Shown: positions 44,461 through 53,877 of the stretch, in pieces
Numbering within the stretch: position 1 is the first letter of the stretch
How the letters are laid out: each line of letters starts with the position of its first letter
Assembly (NCBI RefSeq): GCF_040239565.1
Contig: NZ_JBEHWS010000017.1
Location: forward strand, 19,226 to 83,225
Length of the DNA stretch: 64,000 bases
Direction of reading: 5' to 3'
DNA from: Fulvimarina sp040239565
GTDB taxonomy: Bacteria; Pseudomonadota; Alphaproteobacteria; Rhizobiales; Rhizobiaceae
The notes under the pieces: model-generated
What the model was told of the DNA's origin: nothing
The model's input: only the letters and a program-made list of their open reading frames with translations
Database searches by the model: none
Program-made: the position numbers and the translations under genes

Positions 44461-46257
44461 ATGGCATCGGCCTCTGACGCGACTGATGATGAAGAAACGC
44501 GGAAGCGGGAGCGCTCGCGGCGCAGGCGCTTGCGGCGATTCCCCTTCGTTCGGCGAATGCTGTTCCGCTCGAGGTGGCTGCTTTCGCATACGATCTTCTC
44601 GTCGCTCACCCGCCGTATCGTCTTCCTCAATCTCGTCGCCCTGATCGTCCTCGTTTCGGGTATCCTCTACCTCAACCAGTTCCGCGCCGGTCTGATCGAT
44701 GCCCGCGTCGAGAGCCTTCTCACCCAGGGCGAGATCATGGCGGCCGCCATCGCGTCTTCCGCCACTGTCGACACCAATTCGATCACGCTTGATCCCGAAA
44801 GACTGCTCGAGCTTCAGGCCGGAGATACCCTGACGCCCTCGTCCAGTGGCGCTGAGAGCCTCGATTTTCCGATCGAACCGGAGCGGGTCGCACCACTTCT
44901 CGGACGGCTGATCTCTCCGACCCGGACGCGCGCTCGTCTTTATGATCGCGACAGCAATCTTATCCTCGATACGCGCCATCTCTACGCGCAGGGACAGGTC
45001 CTCCGTTACGAACTGCCGCCGATCGAGCAGGAGGAAAGCACCTTTGTCGACAACGCGGTGGGTTGGTTCGAGCGTCTGTTTTCCGGCAGCAAGCTGCCGA
45101 CCTATCAGGAGACGCCGGGTGGCTCCGGCACCACCTATCCCGAAGTGGTCAACGCCCTCACGGGCGGGCCGGCCACCGTCGTGCGCGCAACGGAGAACGG
45201 CGAACTGATCGTCTCGGTCGCGGTGCCAATCCAGCGTTTCCGGGCCGTGCTGGGCGTTCTTCTGCTCTCGACCCAGGGCGGCGACATCGACAAGATCGTC
45301 CAGGCTGAGAGGACGGCAATCGTCCGCACCTTCGCGGTCGCGGCTCTCGTCACGATCGCTCTTTCGATCCTGCTTGCTTCGACGATTGCAACACCGCTGC
45401 GCAAGCTCTCGGCGGCAGCGGTCCGTGTCCGGCGCGGCGTCAACGTCAGGGCCGAGATTCCGGATTTCGGCGATCGAGCCGACGAAGTCGGCAATCTAGC
45501 CGTGGCACTTAAAGACATGACGCGCGCGCTTTACGCGCGTATTGACGCGATCGAGTCCTTCGCGGCCGATGTGAGCCACGAACTCAAGAACCCCCTCACC
45601 TCTCTTCGCAGCGCCGTAGAAACCCTGCCGCTTGCCAAGAACGAGACGAACCGAGAACGCCTCCTGGAGATCATCCAGCACGATGTCCGCCGTCTCGACA
45701 GGCTGATCACCGACATTTCTGACGCATCGCGCCTCGATGCCGAACTCGCACGGCAGGAAGCGCACACGGTCGATATCGCCAAGCTTCTCGACAATGTCGT
45801 CCAGGGTGTGCGCGGGCGCGTCCAACCCGACCGCAAGACGAAGATCGAACTCAAGATTCAGCCCGTTCCGGCGAATATGAAGGGTGGGACTGAAGTCGTC
45901 GGCCACGATCTGCGGCTCAGCCAGGTCTTCACCAATCTCATCGAGAACGCGCGCTCCTTCGTTCCGGGTGATGGTGGCCGCATCGAGATCAATGTGCGCC
46001 GCCGCAGCAACCGGCTCGTGGTGACCGTCGAAGACAATGGTCCCGGTATCCAGGCCGAAGACGTCGATCGCATCTTCGAGCGCTTTTACACCGATCGGCC
46101 GGACGCCGAGGCCTTCGGGCAGAATTCCGGGCTCGGCCTGTCGATCAGTCGGCAGATCGTCGAGGCTCACGGCGGCACGATCCGCGCGGAAAACGTAATC
46201 GAGAACCAGACCGTCAAGGGCGCGCGGTTCATCGTCTCGCTGCCCGCCGGAAACTGA
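44461..46257 (+). CDS. chvG: Sensor histidine kinase ChvG
   Basis: The 598-residue inner-membrane kinase has a very basic N-terminus, a first membrane helix near residues 57-77, a periplasmic sensor region of about 220 residues, a second helix near 288-312, a HAMP linker, and the kinase core. The phospho-acceptor is His373 in DVSHELKNPL; ATP-site boxes are TNLIENARSF, EDNGPGIQ and SGLGLSISRQIVEAHGG. It is the partner of ChvI (BvrS in Brucella) and is followed after 10 bases by hprK, linking envelope signalling with the regulatory phosphotransferase system. Confidence 0.96.
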   Translation: MASASDATDDEETRKRERSRRRRLRRFPFVRRMLFRSRWLLSHTIFSSLTRRIVFLNLVALIVLVSGILYLNQFRAGLIDARVESLLTQGEIMAAAIASSATVDTNSITLDPERLLELQAGDTLTPSSSGAESLDFPIEPERVAPLLGRLISPTRTRARLYDRDSNLILDTRHLYAQGQVLRYELPPIEQEESTFVDNAVGWFERLFSGSKLPTYQETPGGSGTTYPEVVNALTGGPATVVRATENGELIVSVAVPIQRFRAVLGVLLLSTQGGDIDKIVQAERTAIVRTFAVAALVTIALSILLASTIATPLRKLSAAAVRVRRGVNVRAEIPDFGDRADEVGNLAVALKDMTRALYARIDAIESFAADVSHELKNPLTSLRSAVETLPLAKNETNRERLLEIIQHDVRRLDRLITDISDASRLDAELARQEAHTVDIAKLLDNVVQGVRGRVQPDRKTKIELKIQPVPANMKGGTEVVGHDLRLSQVFTNLIENARSFVPGDGGRIEINVRRRSNRLVVTVEDNGPGIQAEDVDRIFERFYTDRPDAEAFGQNSGLGLSISRQIVEAHGGTIRAENVIENQTVKGARFIVSLPAGN

Positions 46258-46267
46258 GTTCCCAGCC

Positions 46268-46723
46268 ATGCGCGAGAACGTTCACGGCACAGCGCTCATC
46301 GTCGGAACGGCCGGCATACTCATTCGCGGCCCGGCCCAAAGCGGCAAGACTAGCCTGTGCATTTCTCTTCTCAGGCGGGCCGGTTCGATCTCGCAAAACG
46401 CCTATCTGATTGCCGACGACCGCGTCGATCTCGAACGCACTGACGAAGCGATTGTCATGGTCGCGCCCCGGTCCATCAAGGGGCTCGTGGAAATTGCCGG
46501 CGTCGGCATCGTCCCCGAAGAGACTGCCGAGTCCGCGCAGCTTTCGCTGATCATCGACCTGATCGCGTCAGAGGGACGCAGGCGCATGCCGGACGAAGGC
46601 GACCAGACCGACATGATCCTTGGTCGGCCTGTTAAGCGTATCGAGATGCCAAGACGAGACGCTGCGTTCTCAGCCGATGTGGTTTTAACGCTGCTGAAAG
46701 CTGTTTACTTGCGGACGGGCTGA
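46268..46723 (+). CDS. hprK: Short-form HPr kinase/phosphorylase
   Basis: The 151-residue product is the truncated alphaproteobacterial HprK, consisting only of the kinase domain. The P-loop is GPAQSGKTS (residues 21-29) and VEIAGVGIV corresponds to the conserved catalytic neighbourhood. It phosphorylates a serine of HPr. It lies 10 bases after chvG and upstream of EIIA and HPr genes, the standard order in this group, which suggests that carbon/nitrogen status and ChvG/ChvI signalling are connected. Confidence 0.92.
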   Translation: MRENVHGTALIVGTAGILIRGPAQSGKTSLCISLLRRAGSISQNAYLIADDRVDLERTDEAIVMVAPRSIKGLVEIAGVGIVPEETAESAQLSLIIDLIASEGRRRMPDEGDQTDMILGRPVKRIEMPRRDAAFSADVVLTLLKAVYLRTG

Positions 46724-46891
46724 AAGTCGCCTTGCATTCGCAATCATAACGGTGGACGTTACCGTTGGAAGCGAAGCTCGCACCAGCCAGACGCGTTAAA
46801 GTACGAGACCGGCCACTGTCGAACGGCCAATATCTCGAGTGAATACCGGGAGGGCGACTATGGGGATACGGTTTAAGGATTTTAGGCCGAA

Positions 46892-47293
46892 ATGATTGGC
46901 CTCGTCCTCGTGACCCACGGCCGTTTGGCCGAGGAATTTCGGAATGCGCTCGAACATGTCGTCGGGCCGCAGGAAGCGTTCGAGTCGATTTCGATCGGCC
47001 CGGAAGACGATATGGAACAGCGCCGGACCGACATCATCGCTGCGGTCGGCAGGGCGGAGCGGGGCAAGGGCGTCATCATTCTCACCGACATGTTCGGTGG
47101 CACGCCTTCGAACCTCGCAATCTCCGTGATGGACGGAAGCCGTGTCGATGTTCTTGCCGGCGTCAATCTGCCAATGCTGATCAAGCTGGCGAGCGTGCGT
47201 GTCGAAAAGCCGATCGAAGAGGCCCTGGTCGATGCGCAGGAAGCGGGCCGAAAATATATCAACGTCGCAAGTCGTGTGCTGAGCGGGACATAG
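46892..47293 (+). CDS. PTS system EIIA component, mannose/fructose type (regulatory)
   Basis: The 133-residue product is a mannose-family EIIA domain. The phosphorylated histidine is His9 in LVTHGRLAEE, and the family segments GKGVIILTDMFGGTPSN and LPMLIKLA follow. There is no EIIB or EIIC gene nearby, so it most likely acts in the regulatory, non-transporting phosphotransferase chain rather than in sugar uptake. HPr is encoded four bases downstream. Confidence 0.93.
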   Translation: MIGLVLVTHGRLAEEFRNALEHVVGPQEAFESISIGPEDDMEQRRTDIIAAVGRAERGKGVIILTDMFGGTPSNLAISVMDGSRVDVLAGVNLPMLIKLASVRVEKPIEEALVDAQEAGRKYINVASRVLSGT

Positions 47294-47297
47294 TGAT

Positions 47298-47645
47298 ATG
47301 AGACGCATCCAACGAGAGGAAGATGAAATCGGACAATCGGTCGTGGTTGCGGCAGATCCACCGGGCAGCGGTAACAAGACCGAGCGGGTTTTGACCATCT
47401 GCAATCGCAGAGGTCTCCATGCCCGCGCCTCCGCCCGCTTCGTTCAGACGGTCGATCAGTTCGACGCGGAAGTCACCGTCAAACGGGATGGCATGTCGGT
47501 CGGCGGACTTTCTATCATGGGCCTCATGATGCTGGCTGCGACGAAAGGCTCAGACATCCATGTCTATGCGACCGGGCCGGAAGCCGGCGCGGTGGTCGCG
47601 GCGCTGACGGACCTCGTCAACGATCGATTTGGCGAAGATTACTGA
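47298..47645 (+). CDS. ptsH: HPr phosphocarrier protein with N-terminal extension
   Basis: The 115-residue product is HPr. The phosphocarrier histidine is His41 in NRRGLHARASA and the HprK target serine is Ser72 in LSIMGLMML. The mature family is about 85-90 residues; here roughly 28 residues (charged, starting RRIQREEDE) precede the domain. The spacing to the EIIA gene is four bases, which supports the ATG at 47298. With EIIA and HprK it forms an incomplete regulatory phosphotransferase system; enzyme I is not in the window. Confidence 0.93.
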   Translation: MRRIQREEDEIGQSVVVAADPPGSGNKTERVLTICNRRGLHARASARFVQTVDQFDAEVTVKRDGMSVGGLSIMGLMMLAATKGSDIHVYATGPEAGAVVAALTDLVNDRFGEDY

Positions 47646-47981
47646 TTTCGAAGCCGATCTCCTGACCATAATCGATAGTCACGCCATCGCCCGAGCGTGC
47701 CAGCGGCGTTTTGATCCGCTTTTTCCCGTCCAAGTGACGCCTTCCTTTCCTGTTTTGAAACTCCACGGCGCCACGATGCGGCTTCGGCGTGCAATTCTTC
47801 GGGCGATACATCGGCGGCCGCATGTCCTCTATCCGTCAGAGACATCACAAATCGCCGACATCAACACATAAACATTTCTTTATATCCGCTTGAGGTTATG
47901 AGCCTCAGCTGCTAAACGGTCATCCAACGCGTCGTGATCTCAAAGCGTCGCGAACCCATTTTGACCGAACAAGGGATTGAT
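47646..47981. other. 336-bp region upstream of ahcY
   Basis: No gene is recognised. It holds an A/T-rich near-palindrome at 47866-47885 described separately, and a small dyad around TTGAGG/CCTCA (47891-47910). An in-frame upstream start for ahcY at 47934 lies in its right end. Confidence 0.5.
47866..47885. promoter_or_regulatory. A/T-rich near-palindrome, possible SahR-type operator of ahcY
   Basis: The 20-base sequence ACATAAACATTTCTTTATAT is a near-palindrome of the ATATAAA-N6-TTTATAT type. From memory this resembles sites proposed for SahR, an ArsR-family regulator of S-adenosylhomocysteine recycling. It lies about 97 bases upstream of the ahcY start. Confidence 0.45.
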
Positions 47982-49394
47982 ATGGACAACCGTATGGACA
48001 CCCAGAACGATTATGCGATTGCCGATATTTCGCTCGCGGACTACGGCCGCAAGGAAATCGATATCGCGGAAACCGAGATGCCCGGCCTTATGGCCTGCCG
48101 TGAGGAATTCGGCGCCGACAAGCCGCTCAAGGGCGCGCGCATTACCGGTTCGCTGCATATGACGATCCAGACCGCGGTTCTGATCGAGACCCTGAAGGAA
48201 CTCGGCGCCGAACTGCGCTGGGCCTCCTGCAACATCTTCTCGACCCAGGACCACGCCGCGGCTGCGATTGCCGAAGGCGGCACGCCGGTCTTCGCCATCA
48301 AGGGCGAGAGCCTGAAGGACTACTGGGCCTACACGGACCAGATCTTCCAGTGGCCGGATGGTCAGCCGTCCAACATGATCCTCGATGATGGTGGCGATGC
48401 CACGATGTACATCCTCGTCGGTGCGCGTGCAGAAGCCGGTGAGGACGTTCTTTCCAATCCGGAGTCCGAGGAAGAGGAAGTTCTCTTCGCGCAGATCAAG
48501 AAGCGCATGGCTGAGACGCCGGGCTTCTTCAAGAAGCAGCGCGACGCGATCAAGGGCGTCAGCGAGGAAACGACGACGGGCGTCAATCGTCTCTATCAGC
48601 TGCAGAAGAAGGGCCGCCTCCCCTTCCCGGCGATCAACGTCAACGACTCGGTCACCAAGTCGAAGTTCGACAACAAGTATGGCTGTAAGGAAAGCCTCGT
48701 CGACGGCATCCGTCGCGGCACGGACGTGATGATGGCCGGCAAGGTCGCGGTCGTCTGCGGATATGGCGATGTCGGCAAGGGTGCCGCCCAGTCGCTCCAC
48801 GGTGCTGGCGCGCGCGTCAAGGTGACCGAAGTCGATCCGATCTGCGCGCTTCAGGCCGCGATGGACGGGTTCGAGGTCGTCACGCTCGAGGATGCTGGCC
48901 CGAACGCCGACATTATCATCACGACGACCGGCAACAAGGATATCGTCACCCTCGATCACATGCGATCGTTCAAGGACATGGCGATCGTCGGCAATATCGG
49001 TCACTTCGACAACGAGATTCAGGTTGGCGCGTTGCGCAACCAGAAGTGGACGAACATCAAGCCGCAGGTCGACATGATCACCTTCCCGGATGAGAAGCGG
49101 ATGATCCTTCTGTCGGAAGGCCGTCTTCTCAACCTCGGGAATGCCACCGGCCATCCGAGCTTCGTGATGTCCGCCTCGTTCACGAACCAGGTTCTGGCGC
49201 AGATCGAACTCTACAAGAACACCGATCAGTACGAGAACAAGGTCTACGTCCTGCCGAAGCATCTCGATGAGAAAGTTGCGCGTCTGCATCTCGGCAAGCT
49301 TGGCGCAAACTTGACTGAGCTCAGTCAGGCACAGGCCGACTACATCGGCGTCGAGCGGCAGGGTCCTTACAAGCCAGAGCATTACCGCTACTAA
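47982..49394 (+). CDS. ahcY: Adenosylhomocysteinase
   Basis: The 470-residue product splits S-adenosylhomocysteine to adenosine and homocysteine, which relieves product inhibition of methyltransferases. The NAD-binding motif is VVCGYGDVGKGAAQSL near residue 260; NIFSTQDHAAAAIAE and the C-terminal GPYKPEHYRY are conserved. The ATG at 47982 follows AAGGGA, and an in-frame ATG at 47934 would add 16 residues. A good terminator follows. The gene's position beside the hprK-PTS cluster is usual for this order. Confidence 0.97.
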   Translation: MDNRMDTQNDYAIADISLADYGRKEIDIAETEMPGLMACREEFGADKPLKGARITGSLHMTIQTAVLIETLKELGAELRWASCNIFSTQDHAAAAIAEGGTPVFAIKGESLKDYWAYTDQIFQWPDGQPSNMILDDGGDATMYILVGARAEAGEDVLSNPESEEEEVLFAQIKKRMAETPGFFKKQRDAIKGVSEETTTGVNRLYQLQKKGRLPFPAINVNDSVTKSKFDNKYGCKESLVDGIRRGTDVMMAGKVAVVCGYGDVGKGAAQSLHGAGARVKVTEVDPICALQAAMDGFEVVTLEDAGPNADIIITTTGNKDIVTLDHMRSFKDMAIVGNIGHFDNEIQVGALRNQKWTNIKPQVDMITFPDEKRMILLSEGRLLNLGNATGHPSFVMSASFTNQVLAQIELYKNTDQYENKVYVLPKHLDEKVARLHLGKLGANLTELSQAQADYIGVERQGPYKPEHYRY

Positions 49395-49424
49395 GTCGAA
49401 CAGATCGACTGACCGACATTATCA

Positions 49425-49460
49425 AAGCCGCCGAAGTCAATCGCCTCGGCGGCTTTTTCT
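49425..49460 (+). terminator. Intrinsic terminator after ahcY
   Basis: AAGCCGCCGA (49425-49434) pairs with TCGGCGGCTT (49446-49455) and is followed by TTTCT. Confidence 0.85.
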
Positions 49461-49615
49461 TTGCGTTTGTTCCTCTTTTGGACGCGTTGCGCAGACTCGG
49501 GCGATGTTTAATAGTGTTTAAATTGGGGCGGTTATGGATGGCGGGACCGCCCTGAGTGTATCGCGTTGCACGGTTAATTCGATTTCGAGAATGCGGCGAT
49601 AACGGGGATCAGACG

Positions 49616-52264
49616 ATGAACGAGGGGGTATCGGTTTCACGCGGAAGCGCGTGGAAGCCTGGATGGATTCGGACTGTTCCGGGTAGCGAATTGATATCCA
49701 AGCGGACTGCTTCAGAGCTGGCGGCGACCTCCGGAAAGTCCAGTTTCGGACTTTGCCTCTTCACGCTTTTTATTCTGCAGATCGCGACCCCGGCTTCCGC
49801 ACAAACCGGCCTCATCCGAGACTCCGCGCCGATTACCGCGCTCGCCCTGATCGCGGTGGCGCTCGGCACCATGATGGTCTGTGCCGTCTATCTGATGAAA
49901 TATCGCGCTTCCCTGACGCGCGAGAATGATCGCCTACGCGCCGAGGTTGCCGACCGGACGCAGGAAGCGAACGAATTCCAGGCGCTTCTCGGCGCAAGCG
50001 ATCAGCGTCTTCTGGTCTATCGCGGCTCCGAAAGACCAAGGGTCTTCGGCGAACTGCCGAAACAGGCCAGCTCGCCGAAATCGCCAGCACGTTTCCTGAC
50101 TTTCACCGAATGGCTCCCGACTGAAGGCGCCGGCAATCTCGCGGCCGCGATCGAGCAGTTGCGCACCGATGCCACCCCGTTCGCGCTCTCGCTGGATACC
50201 CGCTCGAACGAGCTGATCGAGGTGACAGGTCGCACCCATGGCGGGCTCGCACTGGTGCGCTTTACCCATACGGCGGGTCTCAGAGCCAAGCTCAAACGCG
50301 CCGGCAACGAACTGTCGGAAGCCCTCGGCACGATCGACACAATGCAGGCGCTGCTCGACACGGCTCCATTGCCGGCCTGGCTGCGCGATCGGGACGGCAA
50401 GCTCTACTGGGTCAATCAGGCCTTCTCGAAATCCGTCGATGGCGGATCGCCTGAAGAGGTTGTCGAAAAGAGCACGGAATTTCTCGCCGAAAACGACCGG
50501 CGCGAAGTGGCGGACGCAGTTTCTCAATACGGGCTCTACACCGGCAAACTCTCGACGGTGGTCGATGCCGACCGCCACATCTTCGACGTCACCGAACTTG
50601 CCGGTCAGCTCGGCACCGCCGGCCTTGCGATCGATGTTTCGGAAACCGAGAACATTCGCCGCGAATTACGTCAGACGATCGACAGCCAGTCGGAGACGCT
50701 CGACAAGCTCGGCACCGCCGTTGCCCGCTTCGACCCAGACACGCGGCTCGCCTACTACAATGCCGCATTCAAAAGCCTCTTCGAACTTTCGGACACCTTC
50801 CTCCAGTCCGATCCCGATCACGTCGCATTTCTCGACCATCTGCGTCATGGGGGTGTTCTTCCGACAGAGACAGCTTTCCCAAGCCAGAGGCGCAAGGAAG
50901 ATCTTGCCGCCTACAGCGCCACGGATCCGACCGAGACCATGTGGCACCTGTCAAACGGGCGGACCCTTCGCGTCGTCGCGACACCCCACCCGCAGGGCGG
51001 TGCGACCTTCGTCTTCGAGGACATCACCGAGCGGCTCAAGCTGGAGATGGAGATCAAGACGGTCGCCCAGCTTCAGCGCGAAACGCTCGACTATCTGGGC
51101 GAAGGCGTGGCTGTGTTCGGAAGCGACGGGCGGCTTCAGCTCTCCAATCCGATCTTCGGCGAGATGTTCGAGCTCGATGAGACGTTCCTGAAGTCCAAGC
51201 CCCGCATCCAGACCTTCGGGGATACCGCCCGCATCCGGATCGAGGACGGAACGACCGGCGCACCCGGTTGGAAGAGACTGGCGGTCCTCGTCACCTCGAT
51301 CGACGAGAACGGGCGCAAGTCGGAAAGCGGCGAAATCCATCTCTCCAACGGAATGATTCTGACCTACAAGGCAGTCCCGCTGCCGAACGCGCAAACCATG
51401 CTGACCTTCTCGGACGTCTCCGACGCCCGCGCTGCCGAGCGCATGCTGCGCGAGAAAAACGAAGCACTCGAGGAAGCGAACCGGATCAAATACAACTTCG
51501 TCTCCTTCATGAGCTACGAACTCCGCTCGCCGCTGACAACCGTGATCGGCTTCTCTCAGCTCCTCGCCGAACCAGAACTCGGCACACTCAACGAGCGCCA
51601 GACCGACTATCTGGAGCACATCAATTCCTCGACGCGCTCGCTGCTTGCGATGGTCAACGACACTCTCGACCTCGCGACGATCGACGCGGGCATCATGGAG
51701 CTGGAAGTCTCGGCGGTCGACATCGCGACGCGTGTGGAGAATGCCGTCGAAGGCGTTCAGGAGCGTCTGCACGAGAACCAGCTGAAGCTGAACGTCGACC
51801 TTACCAAGAGCGGCGGCGTCATCGAAGCCGACGGCGCACGGCTGACGCAGATCCTCTACAATCTCCTTTCCAATGCGACGAACTTCGCCCCGCAAGGCTC
51901 CGAGATCGAACTCACCGCCTGGAAGACAGAGAACGATGCGGAGGTGTGCTTCGCAGTCACGGATCGTGGACCGGGAATCGCGGCCGATCAGGTCGAGCGC
52001 ATCTTCGAGCGTTTCGAGACCAATGCCGAAGGCGGACGGTCTTCAGGGCCAGGCCTCGGGCTATCCATCGTGAAAAGCCTTGTCGAACTCCACGGCGGCG
52101 ACATCCGGGTCGAGGCGCCTGAGGGCGGCGGAACGTGCGTCGTGTGCACACTTCCGGCAAAGCAGAGCCAGCCGGACCCGGAACCACCTGTCGGCAGCGA
52201 TGCAACAGGACCGGGCAAACCTGCTGGTCATAAAGCATCCACCTATCGGTATGCCGCAGAATGA
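49616..52264 (+). CDS. divL: DivL-type PAS sensor kinase with tyrosine in place of the phospho-acceptor histidine
   Basis: The 882-residue inner-membrane protein has hydrophobic segments near residues 42-62 and 70-95, a coiled coil, several PAS-like modules (about 245-600) and a full histidine-kinase core. In the H-box, where HELR is expected, it reads SYELRSPLTTVIGF with Tyr634 (codon TAC at 51515). That substitution is the hallmark of Caulobacter DivL, which acts as an allosteric partner of the CckA-CtrA cell-cycle pathway rather than a normal kinase. The ATP-site boxes are intact (NLLSNATNFAP, DRGPGIAADQ, GPGLGLSIV). The start at 49616 follows GGGG; the stop overlaps the next gene as ATGA. 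Confidence 0.9.
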   Translation: MNEGVSVSRGSAWKPGWIRTVPGSELISKRTASELAATSGKSSFGLCLFTLFILQIATPASAQTGLIRDSAPITALALIAVALGTMMVCAVYLMKYRASLTRENDRLRAEVADRTQEANEFQALLGASDQRLLVYRGSERPRVFGELPKQASSPKSPARFLTFTEWLPTEGAGNLAAAIEQLRTDATPFALSLDTRSNELIEVTGRTHGGLALVRFTHTAGLRAKLKRAGNELSEALGTIDTMQALLDTAPLPAWLRDRDGKLYWVNQAFSKSVDGGSPEEVVEKSTEFLAENDRREVADAVSQYGLYTGKLSTVVDADRHIFDVTELAGQLGTAGLAIDVSETENIRRELRQTIDSQSETLDKLGTAVARFDPDTRLAYYNAAFKSLFELSDTFLQSDPDHVAFLDHLRHGGVLPTETAFPSQRRKEDLAAYSATDPTETMWHLSNGRTLRVVATPHPQGGATFVFEDITERLKLEMEIKTVAQLQRETLDYLGEGVAVFGSDGRLQLSNPIFGEMFELDETFLKSKPRIQTFGDTARIRIEDGTTGAPGWKRLAVLVTSIDENGRKSESGEIHLSNGMILTYKAVPLPNAQTMLTFSDVSDARAAERMLREKNEALEEANRIKYNFVSFMSYELRSPLTTVIGFSQLLAEPELGTLNERQTDYLEHINSSTRSLLAMVNDTLDLATIDAGIMELEVSAVDIATRVENAVEGVQERLHENQLKLNVDLTKSGGVIEADGARLTQILYNLLSNATNFAPQGSEIELTAWKTENDAEVCFAVTDRGPGIAADQVERIFERFETNAEGGRSSGPGLGLSIVKSLVELHGGDIRVEAPEGGGTCVVCTLPAKQSQPDPEPPVGSDATGPGKPAGHKASTYRYAAE

Positions 52265-53877
52265 ACCATATGGTGTCGCCTAACGAAGCTGGTGACACTC
52301 TAAACGGCTCTCTTCCCATGGTAACCGGGGGACATGACACGGCGATGACCGCTCTTCAGACGATCAAGGTCATCGAACTTCCCGATGCCGCGGCAACCGA
52401 ACGCCTGGGCGAAGATATCAGTCTTGTTCTGAAGCAGGGTGATGCTGTCGCACTGCTCGGCGATCTCGGCGCTGGCAAGACGACCCTCGCCCGCGCCGCC
52501 ATACGCGCCATCACCGGCGATGATGAACAGGAAGTACCCTCGCCCACCTTCACGCTTGTCCAGAGCTATACTGGCCGTCTTCCAGTTTCGCATTTCGATC
52601 TCTACCGTCTGGCTGACGAGTCCGAGATGGCGGAACTTGGCGTCGACGAAGCGCTCGCGACCGGCGCCGTCCTTGTCGAATGGCCTCAGAAGGTCGAGGC
52701 GGTTCTTGCGCGCTGCAACATAGCCATCGAACTCCAGGCCAGCGAAGACGGCGGGCGCCGCGCGGCCATTGCGGCATCGGGCGATGCCATCGCGCGCATC
52801 GAACGAACCCTCGAAATCCGGGATTTCTTGTCGAAGTCCCGCCTCTCCTGCAATCGCCGAAAGCACTACACGGGCGATGCCTCATCGCGCCGGTACGAGA
52901 CGGTCGATGTCGAAGGCGGGTCTCTCGTCTTGATGGATTCGCCCAGCCAGCCCGACGGTCCGCCGATCCGCGACGGCCAGCCCTATAGCCGGCTCGTTCA
53001 TCTTGCCGAAGATGTCCGGCCTTTTGTCGCCGTCGCGCGCGCACTCGTTGATGGCGGTTTTTGCGCACCGCGCGTGATGGAGCAGGATCTCGCCTGTGGC
53101 CTGCTACTGACCAGCAATCTCGGCACGAAGACGATCCTCCGGCCTGACAACACGCCTGACCCTGAGCGCTATCGCGCTGCCGTTGAATGCCTGGCGCGGA
53201 TGCATACCGTCGCGTGGAAACCCGATCTGGTGATCGAGGCAGACGAGATCCACCATGTCGACCGTTTCGACGCCGACGCGATGATGACGGAAGCGGACCT
53301 CCTGATCGACTGGTATGTGCCGGATGCGCTCGGACGCCAGCCGACGGATGACGAAAGGGATCGCTTCCACGAAGCGTGGTCGCTGGTGTTCGATGAGATC
53401 GCCGATGCCGAGCACAATCTCGTCCTCCGCGATTTCCATTCGCCCAACATCATCTGGCAACCGGACGCGATCGGGACGGCGCGGATCGGCCTCATCGATT
53501 TTCAGGACGCCGTCATCGGTCCCACCGCCTATGACGTCGCTTCACTGGCGCAGGACGCCCGCGTCAACGTGCCCCCGGAGCTCGAAGCCTCGCTCGTTTC
53601 GGCCTATGTCGCGGCGCGGCGCGGCAGCGATCCCGACTTCAAGCCGTTCATTTTCGAACGCGATTACGCGGTAATGGCAGCCCAGCGCGCAACCAAGGTG
53701 CTCGGAATTTTCGTGCGTCTTTCGGTGCGCGATGGAAAATCGCAATACAGGCGTCATATTCCGCACGTACGCGGCTATCTCAGGCGGGCCCTCGACCATC
53801 CAACACTGGCGGCCGTCAAATCCCTTTACGCCGATTGGGGCATCGTCGGAAACAACCTGACATCAAGACGCGCATGA
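52261..53877 (+). CDS. tsaE: TsaE-aminoglycoside phosphotransferase (AmgK-like) fusion
   Basis: The 538-residue product joins two enzymes. Residues about 30-180 are TsaE, the ATPase of the tRNA threonylcarbamoyl-adenosine (t6A37) machinery, with Walker A GDLGAGKTT (67-75) and SPTFTLVQSY. Residues about 195-530 are an APH-fold sugar kinase like AmgK, with the catalytic loop NLVLRDFHSPNIIW and IGLIDFQDAVIGPTAYDVASL. AmgK phosphorylates N-acetylmuramic acid at the anomeric position during cell-wall recycling. The ATG overlaps the divL stop by four bases, and the next gene, MurU-like, overlaps likewise. Confidence 0.92.
   Translation: MNHMVSPNEAGDTLNGSLPMVTGGHDTAMTALQTIKVIELPDAAATERLGEDISLVLKQGDAVALLGDLGAGKTTLARAAIRAITGDDEQEVPSPTFTLVQSYTGRLPVSHFDLYRLADESEMAELGVDEALATGAVLVEWPQKVEAVLARCNIAIELQASEDGGRRAAIAASGDAIARIERTLEIRDFLSKSRLSCNRRKHYTGDASSRRYETVDVEGGSLVLMDSPSQPDGPPIRDGQPYSRLVHLAEDVRPFVAVARALVDGGFCAPRVMEQDLACGLLLTSNLGTKTILRPDNTPDPERYRAAVECLARMHTVAWKPDLVIEADEIHHVDRFDADAMMTEADLLIDWYVPDALGRQPTDDERDRFHEAWSLVFDEIADAEHNLVLRDFHSPNIIWQPDAIGTARIGLIDFQDAVIGPTAYDVASLAQDARVNVPPELEASLVSAYVAARRGSDPDFKPFIFERDYAVMAAQRATKVLGIFVRLSVRDGKSQYRRHIPHVRGYLRRALDHPTLAAVKSLYADWGIVGNNLTSRRA

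Noticed and set aside
47940..49382. 480-codon minus-strand open frame opposite ahcY
   Set aside because: Shadow of ahcY; no family resemblance and the plus-strand product is a complete adenosylhomocysteinase.
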